From: Burkholderia sp. IMCC1007
GTDB lineage: Bacteria; Pseudomonadota; Gammaproteobacteria; Burkholderiales; Burkholderiaceae
Length of the DNA stretch: 64,000 nt
Reading direction: 5' to 3'
Assembly (NCBI RefSeq): GCF_027257875.1
Contig: NZ_JAPVQY010000041.1
Location: forward strand, 1 to 64,000
The notes beneath the pieces are model-generated. The model searched no databases and was not told the DNA's origin. It saw only the letters and a list, made by a program, of their open reading frames with translations. Shown in pieces: positions 18,574-26,509 of this stretch (positions are counted from its first letter, which is position 1; the number at the start of each line of letters is the position of its first letter). Both the position numbers and the translations under genes were made by a program.

Positions 18574-19797
18574 ATGCGTGGCATGGAATATGGTGAGAAG
18601 TGGTTCGTGAGTTGGCACAACTTTGCCGCCTTGGACAAAAAAGGAGAACCCAGGAAGAGGCTGCGAATTCACGACGTGACATTGCGTGACGGCGAGCAGC
18701 AAGCTGGCGTGGTGTTTACCAGGCAGGAAAAGATCGAAATCGCCCAAGCGCTAGACGCGCTGGGTGTCGATCGGATCGAGGCCGGTATGGTGGCCGTATC
18801 TGACGAGGATCGCGACACGATACGTGAACTGGTCGACATGAAGCTCAGCTCTGAGATCTGGACCATCGCACGTTCGACCCCGGAGGATGTGGAGAAGGCC
18901 GTTGAAACCGGGGCTGATGGCGTGGGAATCATCATTCTGGCCAACGAGCAGTACTGCAAGGTCTTCCGGTGGAGCGTGGACGATGCCATCGCAAAGGCCC
19001 TGCGAGCGGCCGAAACCGCCAAGCGCGGCCGCCTCAAGACTACCCTGCTCATCGCCGACAGTTCCCGTATGGACCTTGCCGTCCTGGAACAGATTGTGAA
19101 GGCCGCGTCGAGCGGGCCGTATGACGCTGTCGCCCTGATGGACACTTTCGGAGCGCTCAGTCCCGAGGGCGCGCGACATCTCGTCAGCACTGTACGCTCC
19201 TTGACTGCACTGGAAGTCGAGCTTCACCCTCACAATGACTTCGGCTTAGGTGCCGCCAATGCCCTGGCCGGCATCGATGCAGGTGCCGACATCGTCCACA
19301 CGTCGGCTCTTGGCCTGGGAGAGAGGCTGGGAAACGCCCCGCTGGAGGAAGTCGCTCTCGCCGGTGCGCTGCTTTACGGCCTGGAGCACACGCTCGATCT
19401 TTCCCGCATCCATCCGCTGGCGCAACTCGTCCAAAGGTGCTCGCGTGTCTCGGCGGCTCCGAACAAGCCGGTGGTGGGAAGGAGCTATTCGCAGATCGAA
19501 TCGGGCACTGTGAGCACGGAGTACACGCGCCTTCTGGGTGACGCCGAGCCGATGCAGTGGCTCTTCCCCTTCTGCCCCGAATTGATTGGAGGGCACGCGG
19601 TGGAGCTCGTCGTCGGCAAGGGCAGCGGACTCGCCAACATCGATTTCATGCTGGATGCGATGCGGCTAGAGATGGATGGAGCAGCCAAGAGGGATTTGCT
19701 GTTGCGCGCCAAGGCCGCGGCCATTGCCCAGCATCGTGTGCTAAACCCGGACGAATTCGCGCGACTAGCAGCTTCGTGCGGCGCAAGACCATCTTGA
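18574..19797 (+). CDS. DRE-TIM metallolyase (homocitrate/isopropylmalate synthase-like)
   Basis: This 407-residue TIM-barrel enzyme shows the metal-site DVTLRDGEQ near residues 34-42, HPHNDFG (H218, H220) and GLGERLGNAPLEEV. These are the hallmarks of the HMGL-like superfamily (acyl-CoA-dependent synthases, aldolases and lyases). It lacks the long C-terminal regulatory domain of LeuA. The start at 18574 follows GGAGG and AGGA sites; an in-frame ATG at 18505 is less likely. In this operon it could condense or cleave a 2-oxoacid or acyl-CoA product of ring opening. The exact reaction cannot be read from sequence. Confidence 0.83.
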   Translation: MRGMEYGEKWFVSWHNFAALDKKGEPRKRLRIHDVTLRDGEQQAGVVFTRQEKIEIAQALDALGVDRIEAGMVAVSDEDRDTIRELVDMKLSSEIWTIARSTPEDVEKAVETGADGVGIIILANEQYCKVFRWSVDDAIAKALRAAETAKRGRLKTTLLIADSSRMDLAVLEQIVKAASSGPYDAVALMDTFGALSPEGARHLVSTVRSLTALEVELHPHNDFGLGAANALAGIDAGADIVHTSALGLGERLGNAPLEEVALAGALLYGLEHTLDLSRIHPLAQLVQRCSRVSAAPNKPVVGRSYSQIESGTVSTEYTRLLGDAEPMQWLFPFCPELIGGHAVELVVGKGSGLANIDFMLDAMRLEMDGAAKRDLLLRAKAAAIAQHRVLNPDEFARLAASCGARPS

Positions 19798-19820
19798 GAG
19801 CACCTGACTAGGAGACACCT

Positions 19821-20486
19821 ATGGACACCAGTTCAACAGCGCTGACCATTCCGGCCCCCGCTCCGGATTTCTACCCGCGCAAAGCCAACATCTACGAGGA
19901 GTTGATCCGGGAGAACTGCTCACTGGCGCCAATTTTTCCGTTCGCGCATCCGGGCGCAATCGTGACACTCACCGCTATCCAGCGTGGCGACCACAGGCCA
20001 TCAGGGCGCTTCGAGCACCAGAACTCTGTCGACGAGGTGCTGCTTTGCCTGGGCTCCAGCCTCGGCTTTCTTCGCGCCGGCCAGATGTTCGTGCAACAGG
20101 GAGGGCACGATGTTTCCGGTATAGATTCGGGATCCGAAGACGACTACCTGGTCTTCTATTACTACCAGCGGCAGAAGCCGCAGGGTGCGCAAACCGAATC
20201 GCTGGGCTTCCGATGCGCGAAGTGCAATGCGCTGGGGTTCGCGCACAAGTTCGATTCTGTCACCAGTAAGTTCACCAGTGCGTCCGGGCGCGAGCTCGTG
20301 CCGACTGTGGCTGGCTCGGGAACATGGGCATTGCGGGTCAACGAGGACCCAGAGCTGCGCAAGTGCCACGCATGCGGCCATCAGAACGACCCTTTCCCCT
20401 TGGAGAGCTGGGGTTGGTCGCGCTACATGGTGAACGCCGAGCTTGCCGCGCGCGCAGAGCTGGCGATGCGGGAACTCACGTCCTAA
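19821..20486 (+). CDS. 3-hydroxyanthranilate 3,4-dioxygenase-like cupin, paralog A
   Basis: This 221-residue single cupin has a C-terminal Cys4 site. It resembles bacterial 3-hydroxyanthranilate dioxygenases, which carry a catalytic Fe(II) held by His, Glu and His and a separate rubredoxin-like iron. Here H66 and E72 have the H-x5-E spacing of the catalytic pair. H96 is a possible third ligand but is not in the usual PHxP-type loop. C132/C135 (RCAKC) and C182/C185 (CHAC) form the rubredoxin-like site. The gene is followed 12 bases later by a second protein of the same kind whose active-site residues differ. Confidence 0.68.
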   Translation: MDTSSTALTIPAPAPDFYPRKANIYEELIRENCSLAPIFPFAHPGAIVTLTAIQRGDHRPSGRFEHQNSVDEVLLCLGSSLGFLRAGQMFVQQGGHDVSGIDSGSEDDYLVFYYYQRQKPQGAQTESLGFRCAKCNALGFAHKFDSVTSKFTSASGRELVPTVAGSGTWALRVNEDPELRKCHACGHQNDPFPLESWGWSRYMVNAELAARAELAMRELTS

Positions 20487-20497
20487 GGGAGACCATC

Positions 20498-21094
20498 ATG
20501 CCCCAGAAGAAAACCTTTCATGTCTTCAAGGAGGCCATGCGCCTCAATTCCTACGCGGAGTATCCGATCTTTCCAAGCGATGTCGATCCGCAGACGCATT
20601 TGAGCCGCAACGCGGATCCCCAGCCCTTTTATCTGATTTGCGACGGAGATGTCGTGTTCACCTTGCTCTCCGGCAGTGGAACGCTGCTTTTCCAGTCGCA
20701 GTCCATCAAGAGCTACCCGATGGGTCCCGGCGACACCGTCTACGTGCCGGCCGGCACGCCCCATCGCTACCTTCCGGCGACCGAGTCGGTTGTCATCCGG
20801 GCCAAGGCCCAGTTTCCACGGCTCGAAGGTGTCGCGTGGTACTGCGAAAAGTGCTCCGGTGAAGTTCATCGGCACGTCTGGAGTGCCCATGAGAAGTTCT
20901 GCCAGGAGGGGTACCTCGAATCCTGTGAGGCATTCAACGGCAGCCAAGCGTTGCGCACGTGCCCACAGTGCGGAACTGTTCACCCTGCCGTGGACGTTTC
21001 ATGGAACCGCTGGCAATCCCTTGCTGAGGAACTTCGGCAGGAGGGTGTCCTGCCGGGGCCGCCGGCCGCTGCGCCCGGTGATCTTGGCTTGTAA
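20498..21094 (+). CDS. 3-hydroxyanthranilate 3,4-dioxygenase-like cupin, paralog B
   Basis: This 198-residue cupin is of the same family as the gene before it. It keeps the second cupin motif MGPGDTVYVPAGTPHRY with H89 in the position of the third iron ligand. The usual H-x5-E pair is missing: the region reads RNADPQPFYLICDG. The Cys4 site is C116/C119 (CEKC) and C155/C158 (CPQC). The two paralogs thus hold complementary parts of the expected iron site and may work as a heteromer. The start at 20498 follows AAGGGAGA. Confidence 0.68.
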   Translation: MPQKKTFHVFKEAMRLNSYAEYPIFPSDVDPQTHLSRNADPQPFYLICDGDVVFTLLSGSGTLLFQSQSIKSYPMGPGDTVYVPAGTPHRYLPATESVVIRAKAQFPRLEGVAWYCEKCSGEVHRHVWSAHEKFCQEGYLESCEAFNGSQALRTCPQCGTVHPAVDVSWNRWQSLAEELRQEGVLPGPPAAAPGDLGL

Positions 21095-21107
21095 GGAGGA
21101 CCGAGTC

Positions 21108-21563
21108 ATGGAAATGATCATCCTGGTCGGGAGCCACGGCGGAACGGCCGAGATGGTTGCGGACGAATTGAAGTCCGAAGTTTCAGCCGCCGGGCACCGC
21201 GTGTCCGTTCATCTTATGAAGACAGCCGACCCATTGGTCCTCGCGCAAGACGCTGCCGTCCTGGTCGTCACGTCGAGTCATGGCGAAGGCGAATTGCCCG
21301 AGAGTGCACGTCCCTTCTATGAGAAATTGAGCTTGCAGCGTCCGTCGCTGCGTGGCTTGCGTTATGGGGTGTTCGGGCTGGGAGACAACAAGCGCCACAC
21401 GCACACCTTTTGCTTCGGCGCAAAGAAGCTCGACCGACTGCTCACCGAACTTGGCGCCTCGCGTATCGGCGATGTCGAATGCCATGACATGTGGTCCAAG
21501 ACACACGTCGAAGACCACGCCGTCGAATGGCTGGAGGGATGGCTGGAGGAGGTGTCCGCATGA
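21108..21563 (+). CDS. Flavodoxin
   Basis: This 151-residue FMN-binding electron carrier has a phosphate-binding loop GSHGGTAE (residues 8-15), a variant of the usual GSxTGTAE. It also has VVTSSHGEGELP and YGVFGLGDN, which contact the flavin ring. A GTAAGGAGGA site precedes the start. The stop overlaps the start of the reductase gene, so the two are almost certainly partners. It is closer in size and motifs to the flavodoxin domain of CPR/sulfite reductase-type proteins than to long-chain flavodoxins. Confidence 0.9.
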   Translation: MEMIILVGSHGGTAEMVADELKSEVSAAGHRVSVHLMKTADPLVLAQDAAVLVVTSSHGEGELPESARPFYEKLSLQRPSLRGLRYGVFGLGDNKRHTHTFCFGAKKLDRLLTELGASRIGDVECHDMWSKTHVEDHAVEWLEGWLEEVSA

Positions 21564-22837
21564 ACGGGGGAACAGGCCGCGAGGGGCAGGGCGATCCGGA
21601 GTCGTCCTATGAGTATGCCGTGGTCGGTGCTGGTCCAGCGGGCGTTGCGGCCGCGCGCTTCCTGGCGCGCAATGCGGGCCCAGGGAAGGTCGTGCTCCTG
21701 GGCAACGAGAACTGCGTCCCCTACGAACGGCCGGCGCTGTCGAAGGCCGCACTGAGGCCGGGCGGAGAGGCTATCCCGCGGATCTGCTCGGACGAGGAAT
21801 TCAAATCGATCGGTGTGGAGTTCCGGCGCGGCCACGAAGTCATTCGCATCTGCCGCGAGGAACGATGGTTGCAGACCACCGCCGGCCGCATTCAATACGG
21901 CACGCTCTTGCTGGCAACAGGCGCCTCGCCCATCCGCCTAGATATCCCAGGAGGGCATCTGGCGCAAGTCTTTTACCTGCGCCAGACGGCGGATGCTGAG
22001 GCGCTCAGGACCGCCCTTGCAACTCGACCGCGGACCGTGATTGTCGGCGGAGGCTTCATCGGTCTGGAGGTGGCGGCGACCGCTCGCGCCATCGGATGCG
22101 AGGTGTTGGTGGTGACCAAAGGCGAGTTCCTCATGAATCGCTGCCTTCCGGCGATGATGGCGCAATCGGTCGCATTGATGTTGCAGACCCGGGGAATTGC
22201 GTTCCGCTTTGGGGTCGCCCCACTCGCGGTGGAGGGAATCAGTCGGGTTGAGGCTCTGCGGCTCGACACGGGGGAGTGCATACCGGCCGATGTGCTGGTT
22301 ATCGGCATCGGGGCCACACCCAACTGTGGACTGGCCGTGGCCGCCGGCCTAGAGGTCGACGATGGTGTTGTCGTGGACGAGCGCTGGCGCACGTCGGATG
22401 CGCACATCTTTGCGGCGGGAGACGTGGCACGCCGGCGCCTGCCGAATGCGCATGGAGTCTCGCGCGGGGTCCGTCTGGAGTCTTGGGAGCCGGCCGAAGA
22501 GCATGGCGAACTGGCTGCTGCGGCGATGCTTGGGATCACGGCGGAACCGCCCGGCGTTCCATGGATGTGGTCCGATCAGGACGACGTGAACATCCAGATT
22601 GCTGGACATCCCGATCCCGCCGCGCCCCTTGTTCTGCGTCAGGCGACGGGCGAGGGTAGCAGCATTGGTGTATTCCTTGACGACGGGCGCATCACTGGCG
22701 CTATCACGGTCAACGATGGACGATCGATGCCGTTGCTGCGTCGGGCGATCCAGGAGCAGCGTCAGCTGGATGGCGGTCTGCTCGCTGATCCCGGCGTGGA
22801 ACTCAGGCAGGCATTGGGCATGCGCCGACGCGCATGA
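21560..22837 (+). CDS. FAD-dependent ferredoxin/flavodoxin reductase (BphA4/putidaredoxin-reductase type)
   Basis: This 425-residue flavoprotein has two Rossmann folds: FAD-binding VVGAGPAGVAAARFL (from about residue 21) and NAD-binding VIVGGGFIGLEVAA (from about 160). A third FAD motif, IFAAGDVA, and a C-terminal Reductase_C-like domain follow. The family passes electrons from NAD(P)H to the small carrier of an oxygenase system. Here the carrier is the flavodoxin encoded just upstream with a 4-base overlap. No Rieske oxygenase or P450 lies in the operon, so the final acceptor is unknown. Confidence 0.9.
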   Translation: MNGGTGREGQGDPESSYEYAVVGAGPAGVAAARFLARNAGPGKVVLLGNENCVPYERPALSKAALRPGGEAIPRICSDEEFKSIGVEFRRGHEVIRICREERWLQTTAGRIQYGTLLLATGASPIRLDIPGGHLAQVFYLRQTADAEALRTALATRPRTVIVGGGFIGLEVAATARAIGCEVLVVTKGEFLMNRCLPAMMAQSVALMLQTRGIAFRFGVAPLAVEGISRVEALRLDTGECIPADVLVIGIGATPNCGLAVAAGLEVDDGVVVDERWRTSDAHIFAAGDVARRRLPNAHGVSRGVRLESWEPAEEHGELAAAAMLGITAEPPGVPWMWSDQDDVNIQIAGHPDPAAPLVLRQATGEGSSIGVFLDDGRITGAITVNDGRSMPLLRRAIQEQRQLDGGLLADPGVELRQALGMRRRA

Positions 22838-22868
22838 GATCGAACAAATCCACAAAAGGCGGAAACGC

Positions 22869-23561
22869 ATGAACAGAGAACAAGTTGTCCTTGGCGCTGG
22901 CCTCTTCAACGACGCGGAGGCGCGTCGGCTTGAGTCGATCGGCAGCAGGTTGGCACGAAAGCCGGCAGCCTCCACCCTTGCCACGGCTGAACTGGAAGCA
23001 TCGATCAGCCTGGTACCTTCGAACGCTCCGGATCGCCAACTGGCGATCACCTATATCCTGGCCGAGGAGACCACCGGCATCGCTTCGGCCGTCGAGTCGG
23101 TGCTGCGGCTTTCCGACCAGGATCGCCTGCTGCTGGAGCGGATCGCACCCGCCGAACTGCTGTTTCATTGGGAAGATGAGCATCTGCCTTTCGAGGGGCG
23201 CGGACCCGCAGTGCCGGTCTTTGCAGCGATCCCGCTGGATGCGGCATCGGATATGGACATGCGAGCGCTGATCGATGAGATGCTTCGCAGCCACAAGGAT
23301 GGGCTGGTCGCCAGGGCTCGCGAAGTCGGGTACTACCGTGAGGCGATGGCGATCTCGCGGGACTCGTCGGGCAATTCGCTTTATCTGCTTTACCTCGAAC
23401 TCAGGGTGGAAAGCTTTGCCTCAATGGTGTCGCGCCTGATGAACTATCCGAAGACGGCATTCTCGGCCTGGTGGACACCGCGGTACATCCAGCTTGTCGG
23501 CAAGCAGCTGATGGAGCGGGCGACAAGTGAAACCGTCTTGCGCAAGCGGGCCATGGCGTAG
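22869..23561 (+). CDS. Unrecognised protein, last gene of the nine-gene operon
   Basis: This 230-residue soluble protein has no domain I recognise. It has an acidic, helical middle section and a conserved-looking stretch LLFHWEDEHLPFEGRGP with His and several acidic residues that could hold a metal. A C-terminal region rich in aromatic residues (FSAWWTPRYIQLVGK) follows. There are no membrane segments or signal peptide. AGGCGG precedes the ATG, and it is 31 bases behind the reductase, so it belongs to the operon. It might be the terminal component served by the flavodoxin pair, but that is only a guess. Confidence 0.6.
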   Translation: MNREQVVLGAGLFNDAEARRLESIGSRLARKPAASTLATAELEASISLVPSNAPDRQLAITYILAEETTGIASAVESVLRLSDQDRLLLERIAPAELLFHWEDEHLPFEGRGPAVPVFAAIPLDAASDMDMRALIDEMLRSHKDGLVARAREVGYYREAMAISRDSSGNSLYLLYLELRVESFASMVSRLMNYPKTAFSAWWTPRYIQLVGKQLMERATSETVLRKRAMA

Positions 23562-24264
23562 GGCTGCGTCGAGCACGCGTGATGAGCGCTTGGTGACCGT
23601 CAAGCTGAGACTGCCATTTCATAGCCCTTGGTACAAACACGCGCACGTTTGGAGCAGCCGATGAACGGTGGGGTGCGAGCGCGTGTAGTGACGAGTCGCT
23701 CTGCCCCTGACGCATGCGTGGTGGCCCCTATATACCGCCCCGCTTGCCTGTTCAGCTAAGCCAACTGACGATATCCGTAGAGTCGCCGCCGCTGGCGTTC
23801 TGACCGGTCTTGTCCAAAGTGAATCGTGCTCCACGCCAGCAGTTCTGGAGGCTTGAGGACCGCCTTCCTGTGCGTGTCTAACGACCGCTTCTCCCGATGG
23901 GATTGAACAACTCGTTTTAGACGGCGGTCATTCACTCAAACTCAAACTGAGATGCTCAGCGCCCAACTAACTGTCAAATGAGCGCGAGCCAACAGAATGA
24001 AAACTGACTCAGAGGAAAGAGGCGAATCTCCTCTTTCCTCTGTCAGCACATCGGTTCACTTCCGGTCAGAAGTGCCCCCGCCACGAACGGGCGCCTGGTG
24101 AGCTGAAGTGTCTCGGTGGGTAACCGTGAGTATTCGTTGGCGGCTCGGTAGGGTCATTAAAGCCGTTCCACAGCCATCTGGCGAATACAATTTTCAGCTA
24201 ACACCATCTTGAAAACAGATAGCGAGGTGTGATGTGAAGCCGCACTCTCGGCATCGAACACAAC
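23562..24264. other. Intergenic region between the operon and the LysR gene
   Basis: About 700 bases with no supported gene. Apart from the hairpin at 24011-24041, I see only short scattered open frames on both strands without ribosome sites or recognisable domains. Confidence 0.45.
24011..24041. terminator. Strong hairpin, possible bidirectional terminator
   Basis: AGAGGAAAGAGG and CCTCTTTCCTCT form a perfect 12-bp stem around a 7-base loop. CTGAC and GTCAG extend it across a 2-base bulge. No T-run follows on either strand, so it may be a terminator needing other factors, an RNA-processing site or an operator. It lies between the operon ending at 23561 and the LysR gene at 24265. Confidence 0.5.
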
Positions 24265-25224
24265 ATGGAACTTCGCCAACTACGGTATTTCGTCGCCATC
24301 GCCGAGCACGGTACTTTTTCGAAAGCTGCGGAAAAAGTCTTTATCGCGCAATCCGCGCTGAGTCATCAGCTTGCACAATTGGAAAGCGAATTGGGCGCCC
24401 GTTTGCTCCATCGGTCGCACCGCGGCGTAGAGCTGACCGAGCCAGGTAGAATTTTCCTGGCGCATGCAATTTCCATCCTGCGACAGACCGAAGACGCTCG
24501 AACCAGTGTGCATAGCTCATCAGCCGAGCTCAGTGGCAAGGTGGTGTTCGGGGTTCCGCACAGTGTTTCCAACGCGTTGGCACTGCCACTGCTGCAAGCG
24601 GTACGTCGGCAGTTCCCGAAGGTCGAACTCGAATTAACAGAAGAGTTGACTGGAAATCTGATTCGGCAGCTAAGAATCGGACAGATCAATCTGGCGATTC
24701 TGTTCGATGATGGCCAGCTCTCAGAATTCGCTTATAAACCGATCCTCACCGAACGACTCTGCCTCATTGCGCCTGCGGAACCCAACCGCCGCAGGTCGCC
24801 AGCATCCATCTCGTTGAAAAAAGCGTTGTCGTTGCCTTTGATCCTGCCGGCTGACCCTCATGGCGTACGACCAATCATCGAAGCCGCAGCACGTCAGAGC
24901 GGCTATGCTCCTCCCAACGTCATCGCAGACATCAGCTCGATCAGCATTTTGCGCACTACATTGCTGGCTGGACTCGGCCAGACCTTACTGCCCGTGATGC
25001 CGCTTAAACGTGAGCTAGAGGCGGGCCTGTTGACGGCTGTACCTGTCGTTTCACCTGCATTAGCACGGGTAGTGGCGATCTGCGCTTCCAAACAGCTCCC
25101 CTCGTCTTCCGCGGCGTTGGCAGTTTCCCGACTGACCGTTTTGCTTATTCGAGAGCTCTGTGCCAACCATGGCTGGTTGGATGCGACACCGATCCTCCAT
25201 GACAATGCGCATCTCTCGATTTGA
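24265..25224 (+). CDS. LysR-family regulator (Nac/CynR-like)
   Basis: This 319-residue protein begins with a winged HTH MELRQLRYFVAIAEHGTFSK and AAEKVFIAQSALSHQLAQLE. A LysR substrate-binding domain follows (GKVVFGVPHS from about residue 90). The gene stands alone; its target is not obvious. It is of the same subtype as the LysR protein at 53600-54550. The operon at 15.6-23.6 kb ends upstream on the same strand, and a broken non-coding stretch follows. Confidence 0.92.
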   Translation: MELRQLRYFVAIAEHGTFSKAAEKVFIAQSALSHQLAQLESELGARLLHRSHRGVELTEPGRIFLAHAISILRQTEDARTSVHSSSAELSGKVVFGVPHSVSNALALPLLQAVRRQFPKVELELTEELTGNLIRQLRIGQINLAILFDDGQLSEFAYKPILTERLCLIAPAEPNRRRSPASISLKKALSLPLILPADPHGVRPIIEAAARQSGYAPPNVIADISSISILRTTLLAGLGQTLLPVMPLKRELEAGLLTAVPVVSPALARVVAICASKQLPSSSAALAVSRLTVLLIRELCANHGWLDATPILHDNAHLSI

Positions 25225-25314
25225 GCGACGCGGCTCTCGAGTTCTATCCGGCCACAGTGGCACCGAACGCTCTTTACGTCCTTTGCGTTGATGTCCACGC
25301 GGAATTGACCCACC

Positions 25315-25350
25315 GGGGATGCGGACAAAATCTTGGACTTCTTTGGAGGT
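25315..25350 (-). repeat. 36-bp repeat, inverted copy of 55430-55465
   Basis: The reverse complement of this stretch matches 55430-55465 at 35 of 36 positions (core AGTCCAAGATTTTGTCCGCA). It lies beside broken sequence, as at the other site, where an IS66 remnant is adjacent. It is probably the terminal part of a lost insertion sequence. The two copies are in opposite orientation and bracket about 30 kb. Confidence 0.75.
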
Positions 25351-25944
25351 GTCAGCGTCGGATAGATACTCCCTACTGGGGAAATTACGTCAGACGTTGA
25401 CAGGAGGTACGACTTACTGCTGAACGAAGGCTAAATTGGAGTTGACCCTGTAGCCCCCGGACACAACTTCAACCAGCAGTTGATCGACAGCAAGCGGATG
25501 GGCTATCCGGGCTTTGGGGGGGCGAGTGGGGGGGTGCCAATTATGTTGGCCGCCGGCCGTGCTGCTTGACGCTCTCTAGGCGAGGTCAAGGATGTGCTAC
25601 GCGAACATGCGGATTTCCTGACCGAATAGGGATGAGCCAAGCCTCGAGGGCACCGTGTCGTCTTCGTGCGTAACCTGCTGCGACGCTATGTGGACGCGAA
25701 CTGGCAGGAGGCGCGAAGGGTATTGCGACCGAAACCAGCCTGGAGTGCTGGACACCGCAACTGACATCCGTCGGCATTCCATCATGCTCGCAGTTGGGCG
25801 CTGCGCAATGCTGGATGACGGCATGGGCTCGCGATATCGCAGAGGAAGCCGAGAAATTGGGGCAGTAATTTTGTGGGGTAAACCCTAGCTACTCGAAATC
25901 CGCTGGCGATGAGGGTAAACACTGTTTTTGACGATTTTGACATT

Positions 25945-25957
25945 TATCGAGTCGATA
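25945..25957. promoter_or_regulatory. Perfect palindrome upstream of the MarR-family gene, candidate operator
   Basis: TATCGA-G-TCGATA is a perfect 13-base palindrome 61 bases before the MarR start codon. ACTCTT/AAGAGT just downstream can form a second small inverted repeat. MarR proteins usually repress themselves through such sites, so autoregulation is plausible. Confidence 0.35.
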
Positions 25958-26017
25958 GCTACTCTTCCTCAAAAAGAGTTGTGATCAACTTAGTTGTGTG
26001 CAATATAAGGATGAGTG

Positions 26018-26488
26018 ATGAGCTCCGCTTGTTCCCCAAATACGACCTCGGATGAGTCTGATATCGAACTGTTTCTGGAGAATCAAATCTGCTTCGCTTT
26101 ATATGCCGCAGCGAACAAGACGATTCGTACGTACACCCCGCAACTGAAGCCTATGGGCATCACGTACCCGCAATATCTCGTACTGCTTGTCTTGTGGCAA
26201 AGGGGCACGGTACCGATGAAGACGCTCGAAGACGCTTTGTTTCTGGACTCGGGCACGCTAAGTCCGCTGGTTCGCCGAATGGAGAAAGGCGGACTAGTGA
26301 CGCGCGAGCGCGGTGTCGAAGACGAACGGGTGACGTTGATTCGGCTAACCCCGAAGGGACAGGGCCTGAAAGAGCGGGCTCGTGGTATGCCTGGCAGGCT
26401 TCGATGCACCATCCACTACCCCGTGCCGAAGATTGTCGCTTTACGTGAGTCGTTGAAGGATTACGTGGCTACTATTGATGAGCTGTGA
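26018..26488 (+). CDS. MarR-family regulator, OhrR-like with two cysteines
   Basis: This 156-residue winged-helix repressor resembles OhrR: ENQICFALYAAANK holds the position of the reactive cysteine (C25). PQYLVLLVLWQRG and LDSGTLSPLVRRMEKGGLVT are the DNA-binding core, and a second cysteine (C130) is in the C-terminal region. OhrR proteins sense organic peroxides, but no ohr gene is nearby. The ATG at 26018 follows AAGGA with good spacing. The gene directly precedes the ene-reductase (21 bases) and is likely its regulator. Confidence 0.85.
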   Translation: MSSACSPNTTSDESDIELFLENQICFALYAAANKTIRTYTPQLKPMGITYPQYLVLLVLWQRGTVPMKTLEDALFLDSGTLSPLVRRMEKGGLVTRERGVEDERVTLIRLTPKGQGLKERARGMPGRLRCTIHYPVPKIVALRESLKDYVATIDEL

Positions 26489-26509
26489 GTGTGACGAAAG
26501 GGGTTGAAC

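Larger units (their letters stand above)
25225..26017. other. Decayed intergenic stretch with an IS-end footprint
   Basis: Nearly 800 bases without an intact gene. Short fragments such as HNFNQQLIDSKRMGYPGFGG (from about 25460) and DVLREHADFLTE (ending near 25610) look like former coding sequence broken by stops, but I cannot name the family. A 36-base match to 55430-55465 lies at 25315-25350. The right part (25870-26017) is AT-rich and likely carries the promoter of the MarR gene. Confidence 0.45.
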
